From assembly GCF_900163865.1 (NCBI RefSeq), contig NZ_FUKU01000071.1:1-64000 (forward strand): a stretch of 64,000 nucleotides of DNA, in the 5' to 3' direction. Below the pieces are notes generated by a model. That model saw only the letters and a list, made by a program, of their open reading frames with translations, had not been told where the DNA came from and did not search any database. The stretch is from Sphingobacterium sp. JB170 (lineage in GTDB: Bacteria > Bacteroidota > Bacteroidia > Sphingobacteriales > Sphingobacteriaceae). Every line of letters starts with the position of its first letter. Within the stretch, counting starts at the first letter, position 1. Made by a program: the position numbers and the translations under genes. Shown here in pieces: positions 8,613 through 17,511 of the stretch.

Positions 8613-8754
8613 AATCCTGAAGATTGGTACTGTAGCGCATAATCTAGATGATAGTGCTTGTGTTAACCAATCCTCACCAGAAGGGTGTAAGCGAAACAGC
8701 TGGTCCTTAATTTATCAATCAAACTAAAGTTGTCAATTCGTTCAAAAGAGCACT

Positions 8755-9330
8755 GTGGAAAATGATCTTGTCATATTAACAATTAAAAAGTCAGCGCGGG
8801 ACCTATTCCGGCGCTATGGATATAATAAGACCAGTGTCAATCAGCTTTCAAAGCACGCAAATATTGCTAAGGCGACGTTTTACAAACATTTTTCCAGTAA
8901 AGAGCTTATTTTGCATCAAGTGCTCTTGGATTACATTCGGGAAAATGTGCAAGATATCTTAAACAAAAATGTGCGGGAAAAAGATCTGTCCACTTTTCTA
9001 GCGAATACGATATTAAGAGTCAGCCGGGTCACGTATACAGTATGTAACGAATTTGTTGGATGGGAATTTATCCGAGAGTCTGCAAATGCGCAGGAGTTCC
9101 TCAAGACCCTGTCGGACGACTTAGAGTTTTTGTTGCTAAGTTCCTTTATTCAAAATGATACTATTGCCCAGACCGTTCCCGAAGAGCGGTTAACTTTTTT
9201 AATAAAATCGAGTAAGAATATCGTTTTTTCATTTGCATTCACGGCCGTGACCGAAGCAGATGTACGTAAGAACTTTATCTCCTTTCAGAAGGAAATTCTC
9301 CCTTACCTTGTACAAGCCACCCTGCTTTAA
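8755..9330 (+). CDS. TetR-family transcriptional regulator
   Basis: This 191-residue protein has an N-terminal TetR helix-turn-helix (about residues 10-55), visible in FRRYGYNKTSVNQL and NIAKATFYKHFSSKELIL. The alpha-helical ligand-binding part is unassignable. The start is a GTG at 8755, because no ATG is available before the conserved helix. The regulated genes are unknown. Neighbours are pheS upstream and an rRNA methyltransferase gene downstream, neither of which is a typical TetR target. Confidence 0.88.
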   Translation: MENDLVILTIKKSARDLFRRYGYNKTSVNQLSKHANIAKATFYKHFSSKELILHQVLLDYIRENVQDILNKNVREKDLSTFLANTILRVSRVTYTVCNEFVGWEFIRESANAQEFLKTLSDDLEFLLLSSFIQNDTIAQTVPEERLTFLIKSSKNIVFSFAFTAVTEADVRKNFISFQKEILPYLVQATLL

Positions 9331-9406
9331 CGAATCGAGATCGTATTCTTTAAAGGTGCCATGGCTCAAGATTAAAGATTCCAATGAACGCTAACTAAAA
9401 AAAGCG

Positions 9407-9414
9407 TATTTTTG
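9407..9414 (+). promoter_or_regulatory. -7 promoter motif (TATTTTTG) of the rRNA methyltransferase gene
   Basis: A match to TAnnTTTG ends 8 bp before the ATG at 9423, implying a very short leader. Confidence 0.45.
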
Positions 9415-9422
9415 CAGCCATT

Positions 9423-10832
9423 ATGGGTAGAAAAATTCCACAGGATAAGCGGTTTATTGCGGATTTAAGAATCCTAGATATTGCCGAAGAGGGCAAAGGT
9501 GTTGCCAAACAAGATGATTTAGTGATGTTCATTGAGCATGCGGTGCCGGGTGATTTGGTGGATGTCGAACTTTTGCGTAAGAAGAAAAGTTTTGCGGAAG
9601 GGCGTCTCGTAGCAATAAAGGAACCCTCGGAACATCGCGTGGAGCCATTCTGCCCCCATTTTGGAACCTGCGGCGGGTGTAAGTGGCAGCACATGGAGTA
9701 CAAAGCGCAGTTGCTTTTTAAACAACAATATGTTGAAAATGCGCTTCGCCGCATCGGTAAAGTGGATACCTCCTCCATGGAAAAAATCCTTCCTTCTCAG
9801 AAAACCGATTATTACCGTAATAAGCTAGAATTTACTTTTTCGAATAAACGCTGGTTAACTTCGGTTGATCAAGAAGTTGCTCCCGAGCAGATGAATGCTT
9901 TAGGGTTTCATGTCCCGGGCCGTTTTGATAAAATTTTGGATATTGATCACTGTTTTTTGCAGCAGGACCCGTCGAATGTTATTCGAAATGCGGTAAGAGA
10001 CTTCGCTATTGCGCATAAAATTTCTTTCTACGATTTACGTGCGCACGAAGGTGCCTTGCGTAATTTGATAATCCGCACCTCTTCGACCGGAGAAGTGATG
10101 CTGATTGTAGTTTTTGCATACCCTAGCCAGGAACAGATAGATGCGCTGATGGGATTTATACACGAAAAGTTCCCGAGCTTAGTTTCCTTACTCTACATTG
10201 TCAATGAAAAACGCAATGACACCATTTTTGATCAAGAAATAATTACATTCAAAGGGCGCAACTATATTTACGAAGAGATGGAAGGCCTAAAGTTCAAAGT
10301 CGGACCCAAATCTTTCTACCAAACGAATTCCGCGCAGGCCTACGAGCTTTACAAAATAATACGTGAGTTCGCCGAACTCTCGGGCGATGAGCTTGTTTAC
10401 GATTTATATACGGGGGCGGGCACCATTGCAAACTTTGTCGCAGGCTCAGCGCGTGAGGTGGTAGGCGTGGAATATGTTCCCACAGCGATCGAGGATGCGA
10501 AAGTAAACTCGCAAATCAACGGAATTGGAAACACTAAATTTTATGCCGGCGATATGAAAGATGTCTTGACTGCCGATTTTGTGGCGCAGCATGGACGTCC
10601 AGATGTCGTTATTACGGATCCGCCACGAGCAGGGATGCATGCAGACGTAGTAAACCGAATTCTGGAAATGGAGGCCGTGAAGGTAGTTTATGTGAGCTGT
10701 AATGCTGCTACCCAGGCGCGCGATTTGGAGATACTACAACAAAAGTACGACGTGCTTCGGATAAAGCCTGTCGATATGTTTCCGCATACTCAGCACGTGG
10801 AGAACGTGGCACTGCTCAAACTAAAGGCATAG
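9423..10832 (+). CDS. rlmD: 23S rRNA (uracil-5-)-methyltransferase, RlmD/RumA family
   Basis: This 469-residue SAM-dependent enzyme methylates a uridine of 23S rRNA, most likely. It has an N-terminal TRAM domain (about 8-66) and then an iron-sulfur cysteine cluster CPHFGTCGGC (about 75-84) with a later Cys in DIDHCFLQ. The SAM motif is DLYTGAGTIANF (about 325-336), followed by the ITDPPRAG block and the catalytic Cys in VVYVSCNAATQARDL. The family includes RlmC, RlmD and RlmCD, and the exact target uridine cannot be assigned from sequence alone. The gene has its own promoter motif and is followed by a small conserved gene 50 bp downstream. Confidence 0.92.
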   Translation: MGRKIPQDKRFIADLRILDIAEEGKGVAKQDDLVMFIEHAVPGDLVDVELLRKKKSFAEGRLVAIKEPSEHRVEPFCPHFGTCGGCKWQHMEYKAQLLFKQQYVENALRRIGKVDTSSMEKILPSQKTDYYRNKLEFTFSNKRWLTSVDQEVAPEQMNALGFHVPGRFDKILDIDHCFLQQDPSNVIRNAVRDFAIAHKISFYDLRAHEGALRNLIIRTSSTGEVMLIVVFAYPSQEQIDALMGFIHEKFPSLVSLLYIVNEKRNDTIFDQEIITFKGRNYIYEEMEGLKFKVGPKSFYQTNSAQAYELYKIIREFAELSGDELVYDLYTGAGTIANFVAGSAREVVGVEYVPTAIEDAKVNSQINGIGNTKFYAGDMKDVLTADFVAQHGRPDVVITDPPRAGMHADVVNRILEMEAVKVVYVSCNAATQARDLEILQQKYDVLRIKPVDMFPHTQHVENVALLKLKA

Positions 10833-10882
10833 TGTTTGCAGCGGAAATAGTTTAAATGATGTTGGACTTATAATTTTATATT

Positions 10883-11290
10883 TTGGATATAGAAGACTTA
10901 ATAGCTGCAAGCGGGACCCAGGGGGGTGATAAGGCTACAACTAGCCCGTTGAATAGCTTAAAAATAGATTTAGATTTTTACGCAGACTCCATCAAAGAGG
11001 TTTCTGACGAAATGCGTGCCGAGCAGTATACAGCCTACCCAATCTTTATAGCCCATCAGCATACGGTCAAAATCGGGGAGTTGTTGTTGAACCGAGAAGA
11101 ACTGCAGACACAGTGGTCTATCAACGTAAGCTCGTTAGAGGAGTTTCTCGAAGCGGGCGTCATCAAGGAAGACCGCAAAGACTATTTTATCAAACATTAT
11201 AAGAAGTCAGAAGATTTTATGTGTCTCTTCGTGGTTATTCCCGAAGGCGCAAATTTTGTTTTTTATCCATACCCTTCACTTAAAAAGTAG
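10883..11290 (+). CDS. Conserved small protein, unknown function
   Basis: I do not recognise a domain in this 135-residue soluble protein. It begins with TTG (10883), since no ATG precedes the conserved-looking segment MDIEDLIAASG. It is acidic, with no signal peptide or membrane segment. A central part reads TAYPIFIAHQHTVKIGELLL and the end is FVVIPEGANFVFYPYP. The gene follows the rRNA methyltransferase by 50 bp and may be co-transcribed with it. From memory, similar small proteins occur in other Sphingobacteriaceae, but I cannot confirm this here. Confidence 0.6.
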   Translation: MDIEDLIAASGTQGGDKATTSPLNSLKIDLDFYADSIKEVSDEMRAEQYTAYPIFIAHQHTVKIGELLLNREELQTQWSINVSSLEEFLEAGVIKEDRKDYFIKHYKKSEDFMCLFVVIPEGANFVFYPYPSLKK

Positions 11291-11343
11291 ATTTAGTACT
11301 TTTTAACATTGTCTCGATCAAACATTTGTTAATTTTAGTCCGA

Positions 11344-12105
11344 ATGTATATTAAAATTAAAAATTTATGCTTGCTGCTGGGTACGGTAGTTTTTTTCGTT
11401 CTTGGAATGAGCTCGACCACGGCGCAGTCAAACGGGATCTCTGGATTTGTCGTAGAAAAGGGCGAGAGCACGCGCATCACGGATGTGAATGTGATGAATA
11501 TGAGAACCAAAAAATCCACGAGAACCAATACCTTCGGGGTTTTTATCATAGATGCCTCTGTGGGGGATAGCTTGTTATTTACAAAAACGGGCTACGGTCC
11601 AGTAAAGACGCGGCTTTTTACCGAAGAGGATATTCTGATCGAATTGCAACAAGGTTTAACCATCGAGACCGTCGTTATCAGCCGCCAGACCAAAGAGGCC
11701 GAAATGCGTGATATGTTAGACGACTATCGCAAGAAAGGTGTCTACAATGGCGGGAAAAATACATTCGGCACCTATTTAGGTAGCCCAGCTACTGCCCTTT
11801 ATAATTTATTCGGACGCGACGCAAAGAATGCTAAGCGGTTTGCTAAAGTTATGGACAGGGAACTCGAACAGTCACAAGTGGACCGGGTATTTAATAAAGG
11901 TTCTGTGGGTAAAATAACAGGGTTGGAAGGGGATGAATTGCAGTCGTTTATGGATCTGTATCGTCCTTCTCACAGTATGGTGCAGCGATGGGGGCAATAT
12001 GATTTCTTGGCGTATGTAAAAAACTCTATGGAAAGCTGGGAGCGAAATGGTCGGCCTCGATCTACACGTCTTCCGAAATTAGAAATTCCCCCTCAAGAGA
12101 AATAA
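11344..12105 (+). CDS. Secreted protein with carboxypeptidase-like regulatory domain
   Basis: This protein of about 253 residues starts at ATG 11344, directly before a signal peptide (MYIKIKNLCLLLGTVVFFVL, cleaved after TAQ). Residues about 30-105 form a CarboxypepD_reg-like beta domain (ISGFVVEKGESTRITDVNV, then NTFGVFIIDASVGDSLLFTK). Such domains are often found at the N-termini of SusC-type receptors and other surface proteins of Bacteroidota. The rest (about 110-253) is charged and helical with no recognised domain. A TTG 18 bp upstream is in frame but would add charged residues before the signal peptide, so ATG is preferred. Confidence 0.75.
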   Translation: MYIKIKNLCLLLGTVVFFVLGMSSTTAQSNGISGFVVEKGESTRITDVNVMNMRTKKSTRTNTFGVFIIDASVGDSLLFTKTGYGPVKTRLFTEEDILIELQQGLTIETVVISRQTKEAEMRDMLDDYRKKGVYNGGKNTFGTYLGSPATALYNLFGRDAKNAKRFAKVMDRELEQSQVDRVFNKGSVGKITGLEGDELQSFMDLYRPSHSMVQRWGQYDFLAYVKNSMESWERNGRPRSTRLPKLEIPPQEK

Positions 12106-12147
12106 TTATTTCCCTTTTTGTGTCGGTATTGATAATTAAAACACTTT

Positions 12148-12162
12148 TGGCATTTCCTTTGT
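12148..12162 (+). promoter_or_regulatory. Candidate -24/-12 (sigma-54) promoter before the OmpA lipoprotein gene
   Basis: The sequence TTGGCATTTCCTTTGTTT contains GG at 12149-12150 and GT at 12161-12162, separated by exactly 10 bp as in sigma-54 promoters (consensus TGGCAC-N5-TTGC). The -12 element deviates by one base (GT for GC). The implied transcript start near 12174 gives a leader of about 37 nt to the ATG at 12211. Confidence 0.45.
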
Positions 12163-12210
12163 TTAATAATATGCGTATTAAATAAAAGTACGAAGTAAAT
12201 TAGGTTGATT

Positions 12211-12900
12211 ATGAAAATGAATAAAAAAGTAGCTGTTTACGGCTTATCAGTAGCAACGTCCGTGATGTTGTTAGCGAGTTGTTCTACGATACAGAACACG
12301 AGTAGCACGACAAAGGGTGCCGTGATCGGTACTGCTGCGGGTGCTGGACTTGGCGCCTTAATCGGTGGTAAAGCGGGTAATACTGCTGTTGGTGCGCTTG
12401 CGGGTGCTGCAATTGGGGGGGTAGCAGGTGGGCTTATCGGTAAAAAGATGGACAAGCAAGCAAAGGAAATTGAGAATACTGTTGCCGGTGCAGAAGTAAT
12501 CAAATCCGACGAAGGTATCATTGTAAAGTTTGATGAGGGTATTTTGTTTGACTTTAATAGTTCAACATTAAAATCAGCAGCAAAAGAAAATATTGCAAAC
12601 CTAGTAGCGACATTAAATAAAGAGCCAGGAACGGAAATCTTGGTCATTGGCCATACAGATAATGTTGGTACGTTGAATGCAAATCAAAAAGTTTCGGAAT
12701 CTAGAGCTGCAGCAGTGAAAGCATTTGCAGTATCTGAGGGATTAACAAATGGTCGTATTAAGACCCAAGGTAAGAATTTTTCCGAACCTATTGCATCAAA
12801 CGATACGGATGCAGGGCGTGCGGAAAATCGCCGCGTAGAGATTGTAGTCGTTGCTGGCGATGATATGGTGAAAGAAGCAGAACAAGAAGCTGCGCAATAG
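12211..12900 (+). CDS. OmpA-family lipoprotein with glycine zipper
   Basis: This envelope protein of about 229 residues has a lipoprotein signal whose lipobox is LLASC near residue 24. A Gly/Ala-rich glycine-zipper segment spans about residues 38-80 (GAAIGGVAGGLIGKKMDKQA at its end). The C-terminal OmpA domain (about 105-220) binds peptidoglycan in this family and has the conserved blocks GHTDNVGT, RAAAVKAF and GRAENRRVEI. It probably tethers the outer membrane to the cell wall. Start: a TTG at 12205 is also in frame, but ATG 12211 (or 12217) directly precedes the signal peptide. A strong terminator follows. A -24/-12-like promoter is upstream, so it may be stress-regulated. Confidence 0.88.
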   Translation: MKMNKKVAVYGLSVATSVMLLASCSTIQNTSSTTKGAVIGTAAGAGLGALIGGKAGNTAVGALAGAAIGGVAGGLIGKKMDKQAKEIENTVAGAEVIKSDEGIIVKFDEGILFDFNSSTLKSAAKENIANLVATLNKEPGTEILVIGHTDNVGTLNANQKVSESRAAAVKAFAVSEGLTNGRIKTQGKNFSEPIASNDTDAGRAENRRVEIVVVAGDDMVKEAEQEAAQ

Positions 12901-12925
12901 TTACAAATCGGTACATTGTTTTTCG

Positions 12926-12960
12926 ATATAAATAGCAGCTCGCCGAGCTGCTATTTATAT
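12926..12960 (+). terminator. Strong hairpin terminator after the OmpA lipoprotein gene
   Basis: A perfect 17-bp inverted repeat (12926-12942 with 12944-12960) has a GC-rich core around a minimal loop and is followed by a U-rich tail. It lies 25 bp past the stop codon. Confidence 0.85.
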
Positions 12961-13044
12961 TTTTAGTAGGATTTGCACTTTAAACAGTGATGTTAAATTT
13001 CAATCTCAATCTGCCAAAGTGTCATCATTCTAAGTTTTTATTCT

Positions 13045-13052
13045 TAACTTTG
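13045..13052 (+). promoter_or_regulatory. -7 promoter motif (TAACTTTG) of miaB
   Basis: An exact TAnnTTTG match lies 19 bp before the miaB ATG and likely drives the miaB-to-secG gene cluster. Confidence 0.5.
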
Positions 13053-13071
13053 TAGTCTTTTAAAATGTGCT

Positions 13072-14505
13072 ATGCTAGAATTGGATCATATTACAAAAAC
13101 ACACGACGAATCGCGTCAAGGGGAAGTATTAGACATGCTTCCAACAGGTAAATCGCAAGGTAGAAAATTGTATATTGAGAGCTACGGGTGTCAGATGAAT
13201 TTTTCTGACAGTGAGATCGTTGCGTCGATTCTGTTGGATAAGGGGTTTGAGACTACTAAAGATTATAAACAAGCAGACGTAATTTTTATCAATACTTGTT
13301 CGATCCGTGAGAACGCCGAGCAGCGTGTGCGCAATCGACTCAAAGAATTTGAATCCGCAAAAGCGAAAAATCCAGGATTGATTGTCGGCGTGCTAGGCTG
13401 TATGGCCGAACGTCTGAAAGCCAAGTTCTTGGAGGAAGAAAAATTGGTGGACGTGGTGGTCGGTCCAGATGCGTACCGCGATCTTCCCAATCTAATCGAT
13501 AAAGCAGACGACGGTACCAAAGCGGTCAATGTGCTGCTTTCTCGCGAAGAGACTTATGCGGATATCAGCCCTGTTCGCTTAAATTCGAATGGGATTTCGG
13601 CATTTATCTCTATTATGCGTGGCTGTGACAATATGTGTTCATTCTGCGTCGTTCCGTTTACGCGTGGCCGCGAGCGTAGTCGCGATGCATACTCTATTGT
13701 TCAAGAGGCCCGTGATTTATTTAACAAAGGGTACCGCGAGGTAACGCTACTTGGTCAAAATGTCGACTCCTATAAATTTACCCCCGCCCAGCAAGAAGGG
13801 CAGGAGCCGAAAGCTACCATCAACTTTGCAGAGCTATTAGCGCGAGTTGCTGATGTCAGTCCAGAGCTGCGTGTGCGCTTTTCCACATCTCATCCTAAAG
13901 ATATCACCGATGAGGTCCTTTATACGATGGCTAAGTACGAGAACATTTGTAACTATATTCATCTCCCAGTGCAATCTGGCAACTCTAGAGTGCTTGAACT
14001 GATGAATAGAACCTATGACCGCCCTTGGTATATAGACCGTGTAGAAGCCATTCGTCGTATTATTCCAGAATGTGGAATATCTACCGACGTGATCACCGGT
14101 TTCTGTACTGAAACAGAAGAAGAACACCAAGAAACATTGTCGATGATGGATTACGTGAAGTATGACTTTGCTTATATGTTTGCGTACTCCGAGCGTCCGG
14201 GGACTTTAGCCGCAAAACGCTTTGAAGATGATGTTCCCGAGCTCGTGAAAAAGAGACGCTTGACCGAGGTAGTGAATAAACAACAAGAGCATAGTCTTTT
14301 CCGTCAGCAGAATTTTGTAGGAAAGGTTCATAAGGTCCTTATCGAGGGTTTCTCGAAACGTTCAGATTTGGACTATTGCGGTCGGAATGACCAAAATACC
14401 ATGGTTGTTTTTCCTATCGATGCACGTTTCAAGCCGGGTGAGTATGTGCATGTATTGGCTGAGCGTTGTACGTCAGCAACATTGATGGGACGAATTATAG
14501 ACTAA
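13072..14505 (+). CDS. miaB: tRNA-2-methylthio-N6-isopentenyladenosine(37) synthase
   Basis: MiaB adds a methylthio group to isopentenyl-adenosine 37 of tRNAs reading U-starting codons. The 477-residue protein has the three parts of the family. The first is an N-terminal UPF0004 domain with its three Fe-S cysteines (YGCQMN, INTCSIRE, VLGCMAE). The second is a radical SAM core with the CxxxCxxC site in RGCDNMCSFCVVPFTRGRER (about residues 184-203). The third is a C-terminal TRAM domain. Length and motifs are complete. It heads a same-strand cluster with a sigma-54 activator (30 bp downstream), lptE, a TPR-like protein and secG. Confidence 0.96.
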   Translation: MLELDHITKTHDESRQGEVLDMLPTGKSQGRKLYIESYGCQMNFSDSEIVASILLDKGFETTKDYKQADVIFINTCSIRENAEQRVRNRLKEFESAKAKNPGLIVGVLGCMAERLKAKFLEEEKLVDVVVGPDAYRDLPNLIDKADDGTKAVNVLLSREETYADISPVRLNSNGISAFISIMRGCDNMCSFCVVPFTRGRERSRDAYSIVQEARDLFNKGYREVTLLGQNVDSYKFTPAQQEGQEPKATINFAELLARVADVSPELRVRFSTSHPKDITDEVLYTMAKYENICNYIHLPVQSGNSRVLELMNRTYDRPWYIDRVEAIRRIIPECGISTDVITGFCTETEEEHQETLSMMDYVKYDFAYMFAYSERPGTLAAKRFEDDVPELVKKRRLTEVVNKQQEHSLFRQQNFVGKVHKVLIEGFSKRSDLDYCGRNDQNTMVVFPIDARFKPGEYVHVLAERCTSATLMGRIID

Positions 14506-14535
14506 TTTTTAGCATATAAATTCCAAGGAAGTAGC

Positions 14536-15798
14536 GTGGATAATCAAGATATAAAAAATAGGTTTGGAATAATTGGTAACTCGCCATTACTCAACAGAGC
14601 ATTGGATGTAGCCAAGCAGGTTGCTCCTACAGATATCTCTGTGCTTATACAAGGAGAAAGTGGATCGGGGAAAGAGGTTTTCTCTCACATCATTCATCAG
14701 CTAAGCGCACGTAAACATGGATCGTTCATCGCAGTTAACTGTGGTGCGATTCCCGAAGGAACGATCGACTCGGAGCTTTTCGGGCACGAGAAAGGTTCCT
14801 TTACGGGCGCGCATGAGGCTAGAAAAGGCTATTTCGAGGTGGTCGACAGTGGTACAATTTTTTTGGACGAGGTTGGTGAACTTCCAATGGGTACACAAGC
14901 ACGCTTGCTACGGGTGTTGGAGTCCGGCGAATATATACGCGTTGGATCTTCCAAAGTTCAAAAAGCGAACGTACGTGTGGTGGCCGCTACGAATGTTGAT
15001 GTTTACGAAGCTGTAAAAAAAGGAAAGTTTCGCGAAGATCTTTACTACCGGCTTAACACTGTTCCCTTGCGCATACCTTCTTTACGTCAGCGCAAAGAAG
15101 ATATTAATTTATTGTTTAGAAAGTTTATTGTTGATTTTTCGGACAAGTACCGCACACCGGGTATGCAGCTGACACCCGATGCGCAGGAAATGTTGATGAA
15201 TTATCAATGGCCAGGGAATGTGCGACAGTTAAAAAATATTGCCGAACAGATCGCTGTACTGGAACAGGAGCGTATCGTTACTGGTGCGATCCTCACTAAA
15301 TATCTTCCGACCGAACACGTGTCCTCCCTTCCGGTCTTTTTTAAAGACAAATCGAAGGAGGATTTCTCGGAACGAGATCTCCTTTACAAAGTGCTTTTTG
15401 ATATGAAAAAGGATATGGTAGATCTTAAGAAGTTGGTTGTTGAACTCATTCAAAAAGGCGTAAACACCAGTACTTTTGAAAAGAATTCTCCTTATATCAA
15501 TCAGCTGTATGACGATGTGCAGCATAACAAGCAAGCTTACTTGAATGACGAGGCACCTCACCCAACCTTGACCATACATAATCCTAAGCAGGCGCCAAAA
15601 AGCAATAGTGATTATATGTCGTATGAGACCGAGGATGCTGAAGAGGTGGAAGAGTCTCTATCGCTCGTTGAAAAGGAATCCGATCTTATAAAAAAGGCAC
15701 TCAAGAAGCATAAAGGGAAACGGAAAGCTGCAGCAAAAGAACTTGGTATTTCCGAGAGAACTTTGTACCGAAAAATTAAAGATTTAAACTTAGATTGA
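14536..15798 (+). CDS. Sigma-54-dependent transcriptional activator without receiver domain
   Basis: This 420-residue AAA+ activator of sigma-54 RNA polymerase starts at GTG 14536. The AAA+ domain begins almost at the N-terminus, with Walker A GESGSGKE (40-47). The sigma-54 contact loop is GSFTGA (87-92, a mild variant of GAFTGA) and Walker B is GTIFLDEVGEL. The C-terminus carries a Fis-type helix-turn-helix (about 378-420, ending LGISERTLYRKIKDLNLD). There is no receiver, GAF or PAS domain, so its activity must be controlled by level, partner or the middle region (about 265-370, low complexity). It sits between miaB and lptE, a conserved position in Bacteroidota. Candidate sigma-54 promoters are nearby at groES and the OmpA lipoprotein gene. 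Confidence 0.93.
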   Translation: MDNQDIKNRFGIIGNSPLLNRALDVAKQVAPTDISVLIQGESGSGKEVFSHIIHQLSARKHGSFIAVNCGAIPEGTIDSELFGHEKGSFTGAHEARKGYFEVVDSGTIFLDEVGELPMGTQARLLRVLESGEYIRVGSSKVQKANVRVVAATNVDVYEAVKKGKFREDLYYRLNTVPLRIPSLRQRKEDINLLFRKFIVDFSDKYRTPGMQLTPDAQEMLMNYQWPGNVRQLKNIAEQIAVLEQERIVTGAILTKYLPTEHVSSLPVFFKDKSKEDFSERDLLYKVLFDMKKDMVDLKKLVVELIQKGVNTSTFEKNSPYINQLYDDVQHNKQAYLNDEAPHPTLTIHNPKQAPKSNSDYMSYETEDAEEVEESLSLVEKESDLIKKALKKHKGKRKAAAKELGISERTLYRKIKDLNLD

Positions 15799-15811
15799 TA
15801 ACTTAGCGTCT

Positions 15812-16330
15812 ATGCAAAGAAATGTTACCCTTATATCTATATTAGCAGTTCTCTGTTTAGGGCTGTTTAATCGGTGTGGAGTAAGCTATAGTTTAAGTGG
15901 AGGCTCTATTCCGGAAAACATGAAGACGGTAAATGTGCAGTATTTTGAGAATATAGCACCAATGGTTTACGCAACACTGAGTCAAAATTTCACCGAAGGA
16001 TTAAAGGAAAGAATTCGGAGTCAATCGCGCTTGAGTCAGGTTAATGGCGAGGCCGACGCTACTTTTGAAGGGCTCATAACCGGATACGATATCAGTCCCG
16101 TAGCAGTAGAAGCAAATTCAGATAGGGCAGCAATGAACCGTTTAACGATTACTGTAAAGGTCACTTATACCAACCGCCTGGATGAAACCGGTGAAAGTAA
16201 TTTTGAAGAAAGTTTTACGCAATTTCGGGAATTTGCGGGTACCGTTGCTGCACAAGAGGAAACTTTGAATGGCGAAATTATAAAATTGTTAACCGAAGAT
16301 GTTTATAATCGTGCATTTGCAAATTGGTAG
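15812..16330 (+). CDS. lptE: LptE-family outer-membrane LPS assembly lipoprotein
   Basis: This 172-residue protein has a hydrophobic N-terminal signal with a cysteine in LFNRCGVSYSLSG that could be lipidated. The family core follows: MKTVNVQYFENIAPM, TEGLKERIRSQSRL and ATFEGLITGYDISPV. LptE plugs the LptD barrel that inserts lipopolysaccharide into the outer membrane. It is 13 bp behind the sigma-54 activator gene and abuts the next gene, which makes this an operon. The family assignment rests on pattern and gene context, since LptE proteins diverge strongly. Confidence 0.85.
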   Translation: MQRNVTLISILAVLCLGLFNRCGVSYSLSGGSIPENMKTVNVQYFENIAPMVYATLSQNFTEGLKERIRSQSRLSQVNGEADATFEGLITGYDISPVAVEANSDRAAMNRLTITVKVTYTNRLDETGESNFEESFTQFREFAGTVAAQEETLNGEIIKLLTEDVYNRAFANW

Positions 16331-16335
16331 GTAAT

Positions 16336-17499
16336 ATGGGGAATACAGGTTTATCTTTTTCATCTTTATATCGACAGGCATTAGCAAATCCAGTAGAAGT
16401 ATCCCTGGAAGATTTGGAACGCCTTATTTCCAAATATCCATACTCACAACCACTGTATTTTGCGCGCGAACGTCGTCGGTATATTAGCGATGGTACGACC
16501 GGTGAGTTAGCGGCGCACACGAAGTTGCTAGCTAGTAGCCCGAATTGGTTGTTCGAATATTTACACCTACCCCTCGAGCAAGTGCCAATGGTAGATGTGG
16601 TCGACGACGACTATGTCGCCTTTGAAGATGTTGAACCAGTGGATTCGGAGCATGCGCCAACGAAGGAGCCTGATCAGACGACGGAAATAGAAGCGGCGGA
16701 CCAAGAGGATATGCCGGGAACTGAGCCGCTAGAGGCAACAGATCGCGCGGACCACGAAAATCCAATTCCACAATTTAAATTTGAAAATTTAAACTACGAC
16801 CTTTCGCGCTCGTCTCAAGAGGACGACTTGCACTCCTTAGTGAATGAAGGTATTGGTGGGGGTGACTTCTTTGCCCTGCACAGTAAACCGGTCACCGGCG
16901 AGACTGCAGAGGAAGGCGCTTCGCGTGCGGAGAAAGCAGCACAAAAGACAGAAAAGGAGAAGGAAGAGGATATTAGCTTATACAACGACGAGCTTATGCC
17001 TTATAGTTTTCGTTGGTGGTTGCATAAAACACGGCTTGAATTTGCCGAAACCTATCAACCATTTGCAAGTCCCAGTTTACCGATAAAAAATAAACCGGCT
17101 TTCGATGCTTCGGAGTTAGATCGCGTTATTCTAGACCAGCAGATTAGAGAAAGTATAATTCATTTACAGGATCCCGAGGATAAACTAAGTGATGCTACAA
17201 AACAGCGCGCAACGGCGCCGCCAGCCGAGAGCCGCACGACAGAAGTTATAGAGCGTTTTATTCGCGAGGAACCGCAAATACAACCTCCTCCTGCAGAACA
17301 ACTGAACATGGAGAATAAAGCACGGAAAAGTTCAGAAGAGCAATTTGATTTAGTAACAGAGACATTGGCAGCTATTTATACTGACCAGGCAATGTATGTG
17401 AAAGCGATCGAAGTCTACAAAAAATTAATTGTGAGATTTCCAGAAAAAAAATCGTATTTTGCGACCCAAATTAAAGAATTAGAAGAAAAACTATATTAA
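16336..17499 (+). CDS. TPR-like protein with long acidic linker
   Basis: This protein of about 387 residues sits between lptE and secG. The N-terminal part (1-85) has helices such as LEDLERLISKYPYSQPLYFA. The middle (about 90-330) is acidic, low-complexity and Glu/Asp/Pro-rich. The C-terminus ends in one clear TPR-like unit (LAAIYTDQAMYVKAIEVYKK followed by LIVRFPEKKSYF). There is no signal peptide, so it is probably cytoplasmic. The function is unknown, and location suggests a link to envelope or export. ATG 16336 is preferred over the in-frame TTG at 16324, which would overlap lptE. Confidence 0.7.
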   Translation: MGNTGLSFSSLYRQALANPVEVSLEDLERLISKYPYSQPLYFARERRRYISDGTTGELAAHTKLLASSPNWLFEYLHLPLEQVPMVDVVDDDYVAFEDVEPVDSEHAPTKEPDQTTEIEAADQEDMPGTEPLEATDRADHENPIPQFKFENLNYDLSRSSQEDDLHSLVNEGIGGGDFFALHSKPVTGETAEEGASRAEKAAQKTEKEKEEDISLYNDELMPYSFRWWLHKTRLEFAETYQPFASPSLPIKNKPAFDASELDRVILDQQIRESIIHLQDPEDKLSDATKQRATAPPAESRTTEVIERFIREEPQIQPPPAEQLNMENKARKSSEEQFDLVTETLAAIYTDQAMYVKAIEVYKKLIVRFPEKKSYFATQIKELEEKLY

Positions 17500-17511
17500 C
17501 GAAATAAAACA

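Noticed and set aside
9395..9778. Minus-strand frame of 127 codons at the start of the rRNA methyltransferase gene
   Set aside because: It is antisense to the TRAM and Fe-S domains of the real gene and has no family resemblance.
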